Of a stretch of DNA of 64,000 bases, positions 1 to 10,440 are shown in pieces. The notes below the pieces were generated by a model. That model was given only the letters and a program-made list of their open reading frames with translations. It was not told where the DNA came from and ran no database searches. Source of the DNA: Odiellus spinosus (taxonomy: Eukaryota; Arthropoda; Arachnida; Opiliones; Phalangiidae). Made by a program: the position numbers and the translations under genes. The stretch is taken from NCBI GenBank assembly GCA_963920705.1, contig OY987230.1, positions 18,315,320-18,379,319 of the forward strand, in the 5' to 3' direction. Numbering within the stretch: the stretch's first letter is position 1; the number at the start of each line of letters is the position of its first letter.

Positions 1-1
1 G

Positions 2-1159
2 AAGTACACATTGGACGAATATTTGTGGATGATAGCGAAATGGTGCTTGAAAATATGGTTCGTCTCTTGCTGGGTCCATTGCATTTATAGATGTATCGCG
101 TTTCTTGCGCTGTTAACTCATAGAAAAGACGAAATATTTGGTATTAACGGGATCAATTTCATCGCCAGTTACGCAAGTTCTTTGTTTTTCATGGGCAATC
201 ACGTTCGTAAAAGAAATCAATTCAAAATCTATGCCCAGTCTATTTTGAGTTCTCTACGGTTTCAAACCAATGAACGCTACTTGTCCCTGATACGAAAAAA
301 CAAGATCATGGGCCTAACTGTCGTGACGTACTTGATAATAATGTGTATCTTCTGTTCCTTATACCGAACTTATCCCTCTCAAAAGACCATGGTTGAAATA
401 GACATGAGAATCTTCTGTTTTGGTTGCGATTTCTCAAATTTGCCAGTCAATGTAAAGCTTTTCTGGATTGTTACAGAATCCATTGTTTACGTAATATTGT
501 CACTGGGATTTTTTCTGATCTGTGCTTGCTTCTACTACTTCTACATTTCCGGCTTCACCTTATTGGCGGAAGAAATCAACGAAAAATTAACACAATTGAG
601 CGGAGATTCGAAAGCCTTCAAAGAAATGATGCCGCTAGTTCGCAAAAGGGTGGACTCTTTAAGGGACCTGGTCAATGCCTTCAACAACTACATACGTATA
701 GGCATGATATATCATTACGCCGGAAGTATGATATACACTTGCCTAGGGTTAACAGTCATGATCAATTCTTTTAGTGGAACAGACACTCATCCTTTGATTT
801 ATTGCTATCGTTTCTTGGACCATTTCCAATGCACCATCCTGGTTTTGGGGCTTACAATCTTCGCGTCTCGTATCCCGTCCACGGTAGAGCAAGGCCTTTA
901 CCTCACCCATAAACTGACCCCGCTGGCTATCAAATTCAAGATGTGTGATGAGGTTCAGCTATTGCAAACCCAACTGGCCAATCCGCCCATCGCTTTGACT
1001 CTCGGTGGATGTTTCAATATCAATAAGAATCTTTTTATCTCTTTCTTAGGAATGATGGCCACTTACGCTATAATTTACATTCAGTTTAGTCCTGATTTGT
1101 TACAAAAATTGCAAGCGTTGCGTGTGCACGAAGTGGGTAATTATACTCAAATTGGCTAG
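2..1159 (+). CDS. Gustatory receptor 1 (5' end cut by window edge)
   Basis: Seven-transmembrane chemoreceptor of the insect Gr family, a ligand-gated cation channel subunit in the plasma membrane of chemosensory neurons (family knowledge). The frame is open from base 2. The residues before the first apparent start (a TTG at 11) align with the paralogs' N-terminal KYLW-like segment, so the true ATG is outside the window and about 15-20 residues are missing. Near the C-terminus it has TYAIIYIQF, the Gr signature TYhhhhhQF. No intron. The stop TAG is at 1157-1159 and an AATAAA follows at 1314-1319. The conserved IPSTVEQGL and LTHKLTPLA segments are shared with the downstream genes. Ligand unknown. 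Confidence 0.9.
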   Translation, partial: KYTLDEYLWMIAKWCLKIWFVSCWVHCIYRCIAFLALLTHRKDEIFGINGINFIASYASSLFFMGNHVRKRNQFKIYAQSILSSLRFQTNERYLSLIRKNKIMGLTVVTYLIIMCIFCSLYRTYPSQKTMVEIDMRIFCFGCDFSNLPVNVKLFWIVTESIVYVILSLGFFLICACFYYFYISGFTLLAEEINEKLTQLSGDSKAFKEMMPLVRKRVDSLRDLVNAFNNYIRIGMIYHYAGSMIYTCLGLTVMINSFSGTDTHPLIYCYRFLDHFQCTILVLGLTIFASRIPSTVEQGLYLTHKLTPLAIKFKMCDEVQLLQTQLANPPIALTLGGCFNINKNLFISFLGMMATYAIIYIQFSPDLLQKLQALRVHEVGNYTQIG

Positions 1160-1550
1160 AAGTATAATTGACCCAATTTCACTAACTATTATACTTTTTA
1201 CACAAATCTTTCCATAAGCCGAACTTTCGTGTTTAATGTCAAATATTACGTATCTACCTTATTAAATTTCAAAGAAGAGCCCAAACACCTCACAGGAATT
1301 AGAGAAAAATAAGAATAAATTATTTTGTGTTGCAATAAAAATTAAATGAAAGAGTATTCTAAAATGTTAAAGGATTTTAACCTCGATTTTAAGATATATT
1401 TGTCAAATTAATGCCTTGAAATTAACGTCCAAACTCCAAAGTCGAGTGAATTTCTGGGTTTTTGGCTAATATAGGCTACTCGCTATAAAATTGTTCCAGT
1501 CGTCGTACAATTCCTAGAACAATGAACGAACTCGTGGTAAGAAAACACAT

Positions 1551-1610
1551 TGGGCGTTTTCTGTTTCGACTAAGTACAAATATCAAACTATAACACATTG
1601 ACCACACCCA
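1551..1610 (+). promoter_or_regulatory. Conserved two-motif upstream module of Gr2
   Basis: TGGGCGTTTTC at 1551-1561 and CATTGACCACACCCA at 1596-1610, about 45 bp apart. The same pair lies upstream of Gr3, Gr4 and Gr5. An AT-rich CTATATTGAAAAG stretch follows. The ATG is 179 bp past the second motif, further than in the other copies. The rest of the 629-bp spacer (1160-1788) is AT-rich without a visible gene. Regulatory role is inferred from conservation between paralogs only. Confidence 0.55.
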
Positions 1611-1788
1611 ACACATTAAATATTTCTATATTGAAAAGCGGCTACAGAAAAATCCAATTACATAGGTGAAATAACCACGACCGGGCCACGATCTCCTATC
1701 ACTTTGGCCCAAAACTTGAATTAAAAAAAAACAATTAAAGTAAAAATAAAAGGTGAACTTCTTTACGTAAGATTCGTTTCAAGAGAAA

Positions 1789-2976
1789 ATGAACTATTTA
1801 CTGAGATTAAACAAGTTCAGAAAGTATCTTTGGGACGACCTTTTGTGGATAACAGAAAAGTGGTACTTGAAAATATGGTTCGCTCTTTGTTGGGTCTATC
1901 ACCTTTACAGATGGATTGCGTTACTCACCCAATTGATAAGAAAACAAGATGAAATATTCGGAATTCACGGAGTTAATTTCTTCGGAAACCAAATATCCTT
2001 GATTTTGATGGGCTATTTCGTCCGTAATCGATATCTGTTAAAAACTTACGCCGCATCTATTCTCAATTCTCTACGTCTTCAGTCCCGAGAACGCTACTTG
2101 TGCCTGAAACGGAAAGTCAAGATCATAAGCCTAATTGTCATCACTTACGTGATTATAATGTGCATCTGCTCGTCCCTGTACCGAACCTATCCTTCGTTAA
2201 AGACCATGGTTGAAATTGACATGAAAATACTGTGTCTTGATTGCGATTTCTCGAATTGGCCGTCCAACGTCAAGCTCTTTTTGATTCTGTCGGAGTCCAT
2301 TCTTTACGTCGTTTTTTCGCTGGGATTATTTGTTGTCTGCGCTTGTTTCCACTACTTCTATACTTCCGGTTTGACCTCATTCGCGGAAGAAATCAACGAT
2401 AATTTAACCAAAATGTCCGGAAATTCGGAAACCTTCAAAGAAATAATTCCTATAATTCGCCAGAGGGTGAACTCATTAAGGTCATTGGTAGACGACTATA
2501 ACAACGCCGTATGTTTAGGACTAATGATTCAGTATATCGGTAGTATAGTCTACGCTTGTCACGGGTTGACCATCATGATTAACTCTTTTAGTGGAACTGA
2601 CAGTAAACCGTTGTTTATTTTCTATCGTTTCTTTGACAATTTCCAATGCACCATCCTGATTTTATGCGTCACTCTTTTGGCGTCTGGTATCCCGTCCACC
2701 GTGGAAAAAGGCCTTTCCCTCACCCATAGACTGACCCCGCTGGCTGTCAAATTCAAGATGGCTGATGAAGTTCAGCTTTTACAAAGTCAACTGTCCGATC
2801 CGCCTATCGCTTTAAACCTTGATGGTTGTTTCAAAGTCAACAGGAATCTCTTCATCTCCTACTTAGGTATGATGGCAACTTACGCCATCATTTACATTCA
2901 GTTTAGACCGGATTTGTTGCGAAAATTGCAATCGTTGCGTATGCGTGAAGTTGGCAATTGCAGCCAAATTCCATAA
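1789..2976 (+). CDS. Gustatory receptor 2
   Basis: Intact, intronless 395-residue Gr. Hydrophobic segments lie at about residues 28-46, 61-78, 111-128, 163-190, 241-266, 285-301 and 353-372, giving seven transmembrane helices. The signature TYAIIYIQF is at residues 364-372 in the last helix. The start ATG at 1789 is the only one that keeps the N-terminus in line with its paralogs (LxKxRKYLWDD). Paralog-specific marks are ALLTQL in the first helix and NLDGCFKVNRN before the last helix. The 3' AATAAA is at 3068-3073. It is one unit of a head-to-tail array. Probably expressed in chemosensory neurons; ligand unknown. Confidence 0.93.
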   Translation: MNYLLRLNKFRKYLWDDLLWITEKWYLKIWFALCWVYHLYRWIALLTQLIRKQDEIFGIHGVNFFGNQISLILMGYFVRNRYLLKTYAASILNSLRLQSRERYLCLKRKVKIISLIVITYVIIMCICSSLYRTYPSLKTMVEIDMKILCLDCDFSNWPSNVKLFLILSESILYVVFSLGLFVVCACFHYFYTSGLTSFAEEINDNLTKMSGNSETFKEIIPIIRQRVNSLRSLVDDYNNAVCLGLMIQYIGSIVYACHGLTIMINSFSGTDSKPLFIFYRFFDNFQCTILILCVTLLASGIPSTVEKGLSLTHRLTPLAVKFKMADEVQLLQSQLSDPPIALNLDGCFKVNRNLFISYLGMMATYAIIYIQFRPDLLRKLQSLRMREVGNCSQIP

Positions 2977-3516
2977 AAGAAAACTATGGTGCGTAATGTA
3001 AAATTTCGATATACTAACAATAATTAAGCGAGTATATTATCTCACAGTATTATTCCCAGAAGTATATAATAAAACTTTGATATTTCGTATATGTATTGAT
3101 ATTAAAAAATGTATCTACACATTAAATGTTGAAAATATTTAAAATATGTGATTATTTCTATTTATTTTTTTGGCTATTTTGTGGGGTAAAAAATTAAAAT
3201 AAACTTTGTAGAAAGTGCTTGTAATTAATTATGTTTGAAGAGCGAGAAAATTATGTGTATTATATTATCTATCAAATTCCACTGCTTAAAAAAACTAACA
3301 TCCTAATTGTGTAACTTATCTCCTAACATTTAATTATCCTTATTTTTCCAAGTTTTTTTTTTTTTCCAATTACAATATAAAAAGGAATTATATTTGGAAA
3401 ATAAACGTTCTTAAACTTTTCAGGGTCAATTTTATTTTATTTGTAAGTTGTTACTGTTTATGGATCCATATTTTATGACGGCATGCAACTACTAATATAA
3501 ACCAATTTTCAATCAA

Positions 3517-3574
3517 TTTGGGCGTTTCCATTTAAAAGTATGTAAAACTATAACCTACAAATTGACCACACCCA
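3517..3574 (+). promoter_or_regulatory. Conserved two-motif upstream module of Gr3
   Basis: TTTGGGCGTTTCC at 3517-3529 and ATTGACCACACCCA at 3561-3574, spacing about 44 bp, followed by a CTATATTAAAATG stretch. The ATG is 102 bp downstream. The rest of the spacer from 2977 is AT-rich with a poly-T run near 3353 and no gene seen. Confidence 0.55.
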
Positions 3575-3675
3575 TCACAATCAAGCTATCTATATTAAAA
3601 TGTGATGCGGTGGGAAACTCATTTTCGCACTGATAAAACACCAGAACAAACGTCTTCACGAAATATCTATTTCTA

Positions 3676-4876
3676 ATGAAAATGGGTTACATACCAAAAA
3701 TGAGATTAACGAAACTCAAAAAGTACTTTTGCGATGAAATTTTGTGGATGATCACAGAGCGGTACTTGAAAATATGGTTCTCCTTATGTTTGGTCTATCA
3801 GGGTTACAGATGGATTACGTTATTCACCCGTTTGACTGGTAATACAGGCGAAATATTCGGAATTCGCGGAGTCAATTTTTACTGCAACACGACAGCCTTG
3901 ATTTTTATGGGCAATCTCGTCCAGAATATATGTCAGTTGAAAACCTTTGCCGCATCTATTCTCAATTCTCTACGACTTCAGTTCAAACATCGATTCTTGT
4001 CTCTGAAACGGAATGTCAAGATAATAAGCCTAATTCTCGTAGCGTACATGATTACGCTATGCGTCTTCTCTTCTACATATCGAGCCTGTCCCTCGCAAAA
4101 GTTAATGGTTGAAAAAGACATGAGTATTTTGTGTTTTTGGGTGCGATTTCTCGAATTGGTCAGCCAACGCAAAGAGTTTTTGGATTCTTACAGAGTCAAT
4201 TCTTTATGTCGTCTGCTCACTAGGATTATATCTGACCTTCACTTGCTTCTACTACTTCTCTACTTTCGGTTTGACCTCATTAGTGGAAGACATCAACGAA
4301 AATTTAACCCTAAAGTCAGGAGATTCGAAAGCCTTCAAAGAAATGATGCCGATAATTCGTAAACGAGTGGATAATTTAAGGGACTTGGTCGATGTCTTCA
4401 ACAAAGTTATATATTTGAGCCTCGTGTTGCATTACATCGGTAGCATGATCTTCGCTTGCAATGGATTGACCATCATGATTAATTCCTTTACGGAAAACGA
4501 TAAACATCCTTTGATTTTTTGTTATCGTTTCTTGGACAATTTCCAGAGTACAATTCTCATCTTGGGGACCACTCTCTTGATGTCTCGGATCCCGTCTACG
4601 GTGGAGCAAAGCCTATCCCTCACGCATAAATTGACCCCGGTGGCTATCAAATTAAAGATGACTGATGAAGTTCAGCTACTGCATAGTCAATTGTCCAATC
4701 CGCCCATCTCTGTAAATCTCGGAGGATTTTTCAATGTCAATAAAAATCTCTTCATCTCCTATTTCGGAATGATGGCAACTTATGCCATTATTTATGTTCA
4801 GTTTAGTCCAGATTTGTTGCAAACATTACAATCTTTGCGTGGGCGCGAAGCCGGTAATTGCAGCCAAAATAAGTAA
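3676..4876 (+). pseudogene. Gustatory receptor 3, single +1 frameshift
   Basis: Gr paralog with an intact N-terminal reading frame (3676 to about 4137) and an intact C-terminal frame (about 4140 to 4876), the latter ending with TYAIIYVQF. At 4132-4141 the paralogs' TTTTGGTTGCGAT is replaced by a version one base longer. This shifts the frame just before the CDFSNW segment. Reading the second frame upstream of its first Met recovers the full paralogous sequence (CDFSNW through GLTSLVEDIN), so this is the only lesion visible. Either a very young pseudogene, an allele segregating for a disruption, or a sequencing or assembly error. The C-terminal part stays fully conserved, which argues for recent origin. 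An AATAAA lies at 5158-5163. Confidence 0.85.
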
Positions 4877-5615
4877 AGTCAATGCACTATCGTAATGATG
4901 ATAAGCACAGTAATCTACGCGCCATAGGATAATAATAACGAAAAACATTGAGTGACACCGGACTGAAACTTCATCACCCCTTTAAATGCTTGTCAGAGAT
5001 ACCTGAAGATTAGACTATATCAAGAAACCATTTATTTCTTACCTGGTAATATTATTTGGAATGTCCCTTAAATGTGCAAATATATTCTAAATTTAATGGT
5101 GATATAATGTTTCAAATATTGTGATTATTTCAAATTATTCGTAATAATATTAGCAGGAATAAATATAGAAGGAATATTGGACTTTTTTCATTTAGTCTTA
5201 TTGTATTCCGATTCATAGCTCAAGGAAGAGATACACTCCTCAACGAATATCGAGACTTTAAATCTTATTTTCGTTGCTGACGTGAGTGGCAAAAAATATT
5301 TGGTTGCCCTCATGGTTACTAACTTACGACTAAGTTTTGTGTCGTATTAAAATTCAATGTAATGCTCCTCGGAGATACCTAATTAACTATGACTAGAAAC
5401 GATTAATTTATCTTACATTAATCTGCATATTTTTCCTAGTTAATTTATGTCAATGAAATGAGTATATATTTATAATTCTAAAACTAGAAGGGCACGATTT
5501 TAATGGTCATCAATTAAAACTGCTTTTTCTAATAAGATATTGTTATCATTATTAGTTTATGGATCCCATTTTAGCTCAGAAAAAAGGTCACGCATAAAGC
5601 CCATTTTCGTAGAAA

Positions 5616-5672
5616 TTTGGGCGTTTTCGTTTTAGTCTGTTTGAATAATAACTTAAACATTGTCTACGCCCA
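5616..5672 (+). promoter_or_regulatory. Conserved two-motif upstream module of Gr4
   Basis: TTTGGGCGTTTTC at 5616-5628 and ACATTGTCTACGCCCA at 5657-5672, then TATTATTAAAAGG before the ATG 94 bp on. The 889-bp spacer from 4877 is otherwise AT-rich without a gene. Confidence 0.55.
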
Positions 5673-5765
5673 ATACAATAAATTTCTCTATTATTAAAAG
5701 GAGTCGCGATAGAGAAGTTCCCATCGCACCAATAAAAACTTATATTAAATACATTTGTCGAGAAA

Positions 5766-6962
5766 ATGCGCTGCTTGAAAAAATTAAAATTAACGAAGAT
5801 AAAGAAATATCTTTGTGACGACTATTTGTGGATGATAACGAAGTGGTACTTGAAAACATGGTTCGCTATTTGTTGGGTCTATCACATTTACAGATGGATT
5901 ACCTTACTGTACCGTCTGACTGGTAGAAAAAACGAAATATTCGGTATTCGCGGCGTTAATTTCTGCTTCGGCAACACGACAGCCTTGCTTTTCATGGGTA
6001 ACATCGTTCGTAAAAGATATCATTTGAAAAGCTACGCCACCTCCATTCTGAATAATTTAAGGCTTCAGTCCAGAGAACGATACTTGTCCCTGAAACGGAA
6101 AGTCAAGATTATGAGCCTAATTACCGCGATGTACATGATGATATTGTTCGTTTGCTCGTCCCAGTACCGAACCTTTCCCTCGCAAAAGATGATGGTCGAA
6201 AAGGATATGAGCATCTTATGTTTTGGTTGCAATTTCTCCAATTGGCCAGAAAACGTCAAAAGATTCTTGATTCTTTCGGAGTCCATTCTTTACGTCATCT
6301 TTTCACTGGGATTTTTTCTGACCTGCGTTTGCTTCTACTACTTCTACGCTTCCGGTTTAACATCATTAGTGGAAGACATCAACGAGAATTTGGCACAAAT
6401 GTCTGGAGATCCAAAAGACTTTAAAGAAATGATGCCGATAACTCGCAAAAGGGTTGACTCTTTAAGGGACTTGGTCAGTGACTTTAACAGCGCCATATGT
6501 CCAAACCTCATGTTTCATTACGCCGATAGTATGATCTTCGCTTGTTACGGATTGAGTAATGTCATTGAATCTTTTACGGAGAGCGATAAGCATCCTTTGC
6601 TTCTTTGTTATCGTTTCTTGGACAATTTCCAGTGCACCATCCTGGTTTTGGCCCTAACTCTTTTGGTGTCTCGGATCCCATCCACTGTCGACAAAGGTCT
6701 TCACCTGATCCATAAACTAACACCGTTTGCTGTAAAATTCAAAATGACCGAGGAAGTTCATCTATTGCAATGTCAATTATCCAATCCACCTATCACTTTA
6801 ACACTCGGTGGATGTTTCAACGTCACTAAGAATCTCTTCGTCTCTTACATCGGAATGATGGCTACTTACGCCATCATTTACGTTCAGTTTAGTCCTGATT
6901 TGTTGTTAAAATTGCACGAGTTGCGTACGTGCCAAGACGGTAATTGTAGCCTAGTTACCTAA
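5766..6962 (+). CDS. Gustatory receptor 4
   Basis: Intact, intronless 398-residue Gr with seven hydrophobic segments and TYAIIYVQF near the C-terminus. Start ATG at 5766 in the context GTCGAGAAAATG, identical in Gr5, which supports the start. It is visibly closest to Gr5: both have KIMSLI, CSSQYRT/CSYQYRT-type segments, SAICPNL and an HxIHKL helix-6 border. The 5' flanks of Gr4 and Gr5 are also alike, indicating the most recent duplication in the array. Ligand unknown. Confidence 0.93.
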   Translation: MRCLKKLKLTKIKKYLCDDYLWMITKWYLKTWFAICWVYHIYRWITLLYRLTGRKNEIFGIRGVNFCFGNTTALLFMGNIVRKRYHLKSYATSILNNLRLQSRERYLSLKRKVKIMSLITAMYMMILFVCSSQYRTFPSQKMMVEKDMSILCFGCNFSNWPENVKRFLILSESILYVIFSLGFFLTCVCFYYFYASGLTSLVEDINENLAQMSGDPKDFKEMMPITRKRVDSLRDLVSDFNSAICPNLMFHYADSMIFACYGLSNVIESFTESDKHPLLLCYRFLDNFQCTILVLALTLLVSRIPSTVDKGLHLIHKLTPFAVKFKMTEEVHLLQCQLSNPPITLTLGGCFNVTKNLFVSYIGMMATYAIIYVQFSPDLLLKLHELRTCQDGNCSLVT

Positions 6963-7267
6963 CGCCATTGCGTTATTAAGTGACACCAGCCTTAAACCTT
7001 TCACAATTCTACCACACAGTAGATTTTGACTATCACTCTGTAGATTTGACTGTAACAACAAAACTATTTCGTATCTAAAAAAACTATTTTATATGCCCAC
7101 TAAATGAGCAAGAATATTTTAAAAAGTACCTAAAAATTTAATGGTGACAATGTTCCAAAAATTGTGATTATTTTCAAATTATTTGTATTAATATTAGTTT
7201 GTGGAAAAAATTATATAAACCGTTTAGAATGTGTTTCTTATCGATTATTTTAGAAAAATTCCATCTT

Positions 7268-7490
7268 ACACATATCAATGAACAAAACGTGTCGTTCATA
7301 AGCGTCCTCTAACGGCAAACAGTGGCAAAAGTAGTAACCAACAAAACCCCTTGCGCGTGTCCTTATATTATCTATCTATTGGGGCCACGCACGTGGTTTT
7401 GTTAGTTCCTACTATTGGCACTATTTGCCATTAGAGGACGCTTATGAACGCCAGGTTTTGCTATTCATCGTTATCTGTGTATATATAAAG
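7268..7490. mobile_element. Palindromic MITE, copy 1
   Basis: Near-perfect inverted repeat. The left arm starts TTCATAAGCGTCCTCTAACG at about 7290. The right arm ends with the reverse complement at about 7446. The arms meet around 7352-7380, and weaker arm similarity extends to about 7268 and 7490. A second copy with the same arms is at 46066-46285 in an LRP1 intron. It carries no coding capacity, so it is a non-autonomous hairpin element. Confidence 0.8.
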
Positions 7491-7545
7491 ATGTGTTCAA
7501 TATTAAAAGTCCTAGATCATACATATAAAGCCATTATTATAGAAA

Positions 7546-7602
7546 TATGGGCGTTTTCGTTTTAGACGGTTTGAATAATAGCTTACACATTGTCCACACC
7601 CA
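7546..7602 (+). promoter_or_regulatory. Conserved two-motif upstream module of Gr5
   Basis: TATGGGCGTTTTC at 7546-7558 and ACATTGTCCACACCCA at 7587-7602, then CATTATTAAAAGG. The ATG is 96 bp downstream. The MITE at 7268-7490 sits just upstream of this block without disrupting it. Confidence 0.55.
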
Positions 7603-7697
7603 AAACATAAAGTTTCTCATTATTAAAAGGTGCCACGGCAAAGAAGTTTCATTCCCACCAAAGAAACTTGTTCGCGATAGATCCATTTGTCGAGAAA

Positions 7698-8894
7698 ATG
7701 AGCTGCTTACCAAAAATTAAAATAAAGAAAATAAATAAATTTCTTTCGGACGATTATCTGTGGAGAGTAGGAAAGTGGTACTTGAAAATATGGTTCGCTC
7801 TTTGTTGGGTCTATTACATTTACAGATGGATCACCTTACTGTTCCGATTGACTAGTAGAAAAGACGAAATATTCGGCATTCGCGGAGTTAATTTCTTCTT
7901 CAGCAACACGACAACCTTGATCTACATGGGTAACTTCGTTCGTAAGAGAAATCACTTGAAAAGCTACGCCTCATCCATTCTGAATAATTTAAGGCTTCAG
8001 TCCAGAAGACGATACTTGTCCCTGAAACGGAAAGTCAAGATTATGAGCCTAATTGTCGCGGCGTACATGATGATTTTGTTCGTTTGCTCGTACCAGTACC
8101 GAACCTATCCCTCGCGAAAGATGATAGTCGAAAAGGACATGAGCATATTTTGTTTTGGTTGCAATTTCTCCAGTTGCCCAGAGCACGTTAAAAGATTCTG
8201 TATTCTTGCGGAGTCCATTCTTTACGTCATCTTTTCGCTGGGAGGTTTTCTGAATTCCGTTTGCTTCTACTACTTCTACGCTTCCGGTTTAACATCACTG
8301 GCGGAAGACATCAACGATAATTTGGCACAAATGTACAGAGATGCGAAACACTTCAAAGAAATGATACTAATAATTCGCAAAAGAGTTGACTCTTTAAGGG
8401 ACTTGGCTGATGATTTTAACAGCGCCATTTGTCCAAACCTTGTTTTTCATTACGCCAATAGTATGATCTACGCTTGTTACGGATTGAATAACGTCATTAA
8501 TTCCTTTACGGAAACCAACAGGCATCCTTTGATTCTTTGTTATCGTTTCTTGGACGATTTCCAATGCACCATCCTGGTTTTAGGCCTAACTCTTTTTGCG
8601 TCTCGGATCCCATCCACGGTGGAGAAAAGTTTTCAACTGATCCATAAACTATCAACGTTAGCTGTAAAATTCAAGATGACGGAAGAAGTTCATCTATTGC
8701 AATGGCAATTTTACAATCCGCCCATCACTTTAACACTCGGTGGATGTTTCAACGTTAATAAGAATCTCTTCGTCTCATACCTGGGACTGATGGCTACTTA
8801 TTCCATCATTTACGTTCAGTTAAGTCCTGATTTGTTGCTAAAATTGCAAGAGTTGCGTATGTGCGAAAACGGTAATTGCAGTAAAATTGCCTAA
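7698..8894 (+). CDS. Gustatory receptor 5
   Basis: Intact, intronless 398-residue Gr, last of the array. The frame is open from a TTG at 7668, but the ATG at 7698 matches the start of Gr4 in context and protein sequence (M-C-L-K-I/K pattern), so 7698 is chosen. Seven hydrophobic segments; the C-terminal signature reads TYSIIYVQL, with Leu instead of the final Phe of TYhhhhhQF, a small departure from the family consensus. The stop codon is followed almost immediately by AATAAA (8898-8903). Ligand unknown. Confidence 0.92.
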   Translation: MSCLPKIKIKKINKFLSDDYLWRVGKWYLKIWFALCWVYYIYRWITLLFRLTSRKDEIFGIRGVNFFFSNTTTLIYMGNFVRKRNHLKSYASSILNNLRLQSRRRYLSLKRKVKIMSLIVAAYMMILFVCSYQYRTYPSRKMIVEKDMSIFCFGCNFSSCPEHVKRFCILAESILYVIFSLGGFLNSVCFYYFYASGLTSLAEDINDNLAQMYRDAKHFKEMILIIRKRVDSLRDLADDFNSAICPNLVFHYANSMIYACYGLNNVINSFTETNRHPLILCYRFLDDFQCTILVLGLTLFASRIPSTVEKSFQLIHKLSTLAVKFKMTEEVHLLQWQFYNPPITLTLGGCFNVNKNLFVSYLGLMATYSIIYVQLSPDLLLKLQELRMCENGNCSKIA

Positions 8895-10091
8895 GGAAAT
8901 AAAAATAAGCACTATATTTGGCACGTCCAATGTAGCTATTGCGTATATAATACTTTCCACATACCTATTATTACTCCGTCGTTGTTCAGAATAACCTCTT
9001 TTTTGTATCATAGAAAAACCGGTTTACCTTATGGAAATTATTTCGCTATGGCATTATTACCAATATTATAATTACTGTATAAATTTGACTATGACAAGAA
9101 ACTATTTTATTTCTTATCTGACAATAATATCTCGTATTTTGTTTTGAGTTAATTATTTTTGTCAACGAAATGAGCAAATATATTTGGAAGATAATCATAT
9201 TCTTTTAAAACGAATATCTACAAATTAATTGTTGAAAATATTCTAAAAATTGTCATTATTTTGAATTTTTTTGTTCTCTCAAAAGAGCCGAGTTGAAATA
9301 TGTAATATACATTGTTATTTAATTTTTGGTATTTTTTGGCACAAAAATGTATAATAGTTTCATTTTTTAGGGGGTTTTAACTAAAAATTACTTTTAAGTA
9401 CTGTAATCAAACACTTTGGTAGTGAGTTAATTTCATTCTTGAAAAGCTTTAAATCGGAACATTATTTTTGTTGTAAAATTTCATTGATTAATTTGATATT
9501 TCGAAAACATATTTTTATACAAAAACTAAAAACGGGGGGGGGGGGGGGGTTAAAAAATACCGATACAATGTAATGATAGATAAAAAATGAATTCTTAAAA
9601 CTTATTTACAAATCTCGTTCTATACATTAAACAAAATTGTATCGAAAACTTTCAAATCATTGTCATTTTTTTCGATTTTTAAAACAAATCTTAAAAAAAT
9701 TAATTTACAAAATATTTTTCTTTTTTTAAAAAAAAAATGGGAATTTTAAATTCTATACAAGCTTTCAGGTCACTTATTAGTTAACTTTTAATCCATTTTT
9801 AATTATTTTTAATTAGCTACCTGACACGGGTCACGTTAAATGTAGGTTTTCGCGACCTTAAACACTTTCGCCTTTTATTACTATACTGAGCAATATGGTG
9901 TATTTTGCATTATTATTAATATTATTTGGTTATTTCTGAGATGTATTTTAGCAAGTAGATGTTGTATTTTTGATTGTACATTACTATAAATTAGTGAGCG
10001 TTTTGGTTTTGTTTCTAAGTTTAAAATTTGGCCTATTTAATTCTTTGGCAGTTGGGTAATTATTATTGAAATACATTGTTAGAAATTAGCA

Positions 10092-10440
10092 GCCACGATT
10101 GGATTCGGTGAAATAGGATCGAAAAGAATCCGATCGATCGATGTGAAGCGTGATCGTATGACCATTTGATCGATAAAGGGGTGTTAAATGATCGAAATTT
10201 TAAATTTAAATTAATTCCTGAAATTAAACATGGCATTTTTAGGTTAAAAACTAAAAAATTACCTCAAAATCACCAATTAAAACATTTTTAAGTTGATGAA
10301 TTTGAATCTTTTACGTCCAATTATAAAAATCGATCAACTAATTTGATCAAATGTCGAAAAAAACGATCATTTGAACCAATTTTCTTATCAAATTCGATCA
10401 AATGATCATTCGAATCGATGGCCTATCGATCCAACAACCT
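10092..10440. repeat. GATC-rich imperfect inverted repeat
   Basis: The left part (about 10092-10200) and right part (about 10320-10440) are imperfect reverse complements containing repeated ATCGAT and TTTGATC motifs, for example CCATTTGATCGAT on the left and ATCAAATGATCAT on the right. Probably a decayed hairpin transposon. No TSD established. Confidence 0.45.

Noticed and set aside
11-13. TTG at 11 as the start of Gr1
   Set aside because: The frame and paralog similarity continue upstream to base 2, so the start codon is outside the window.
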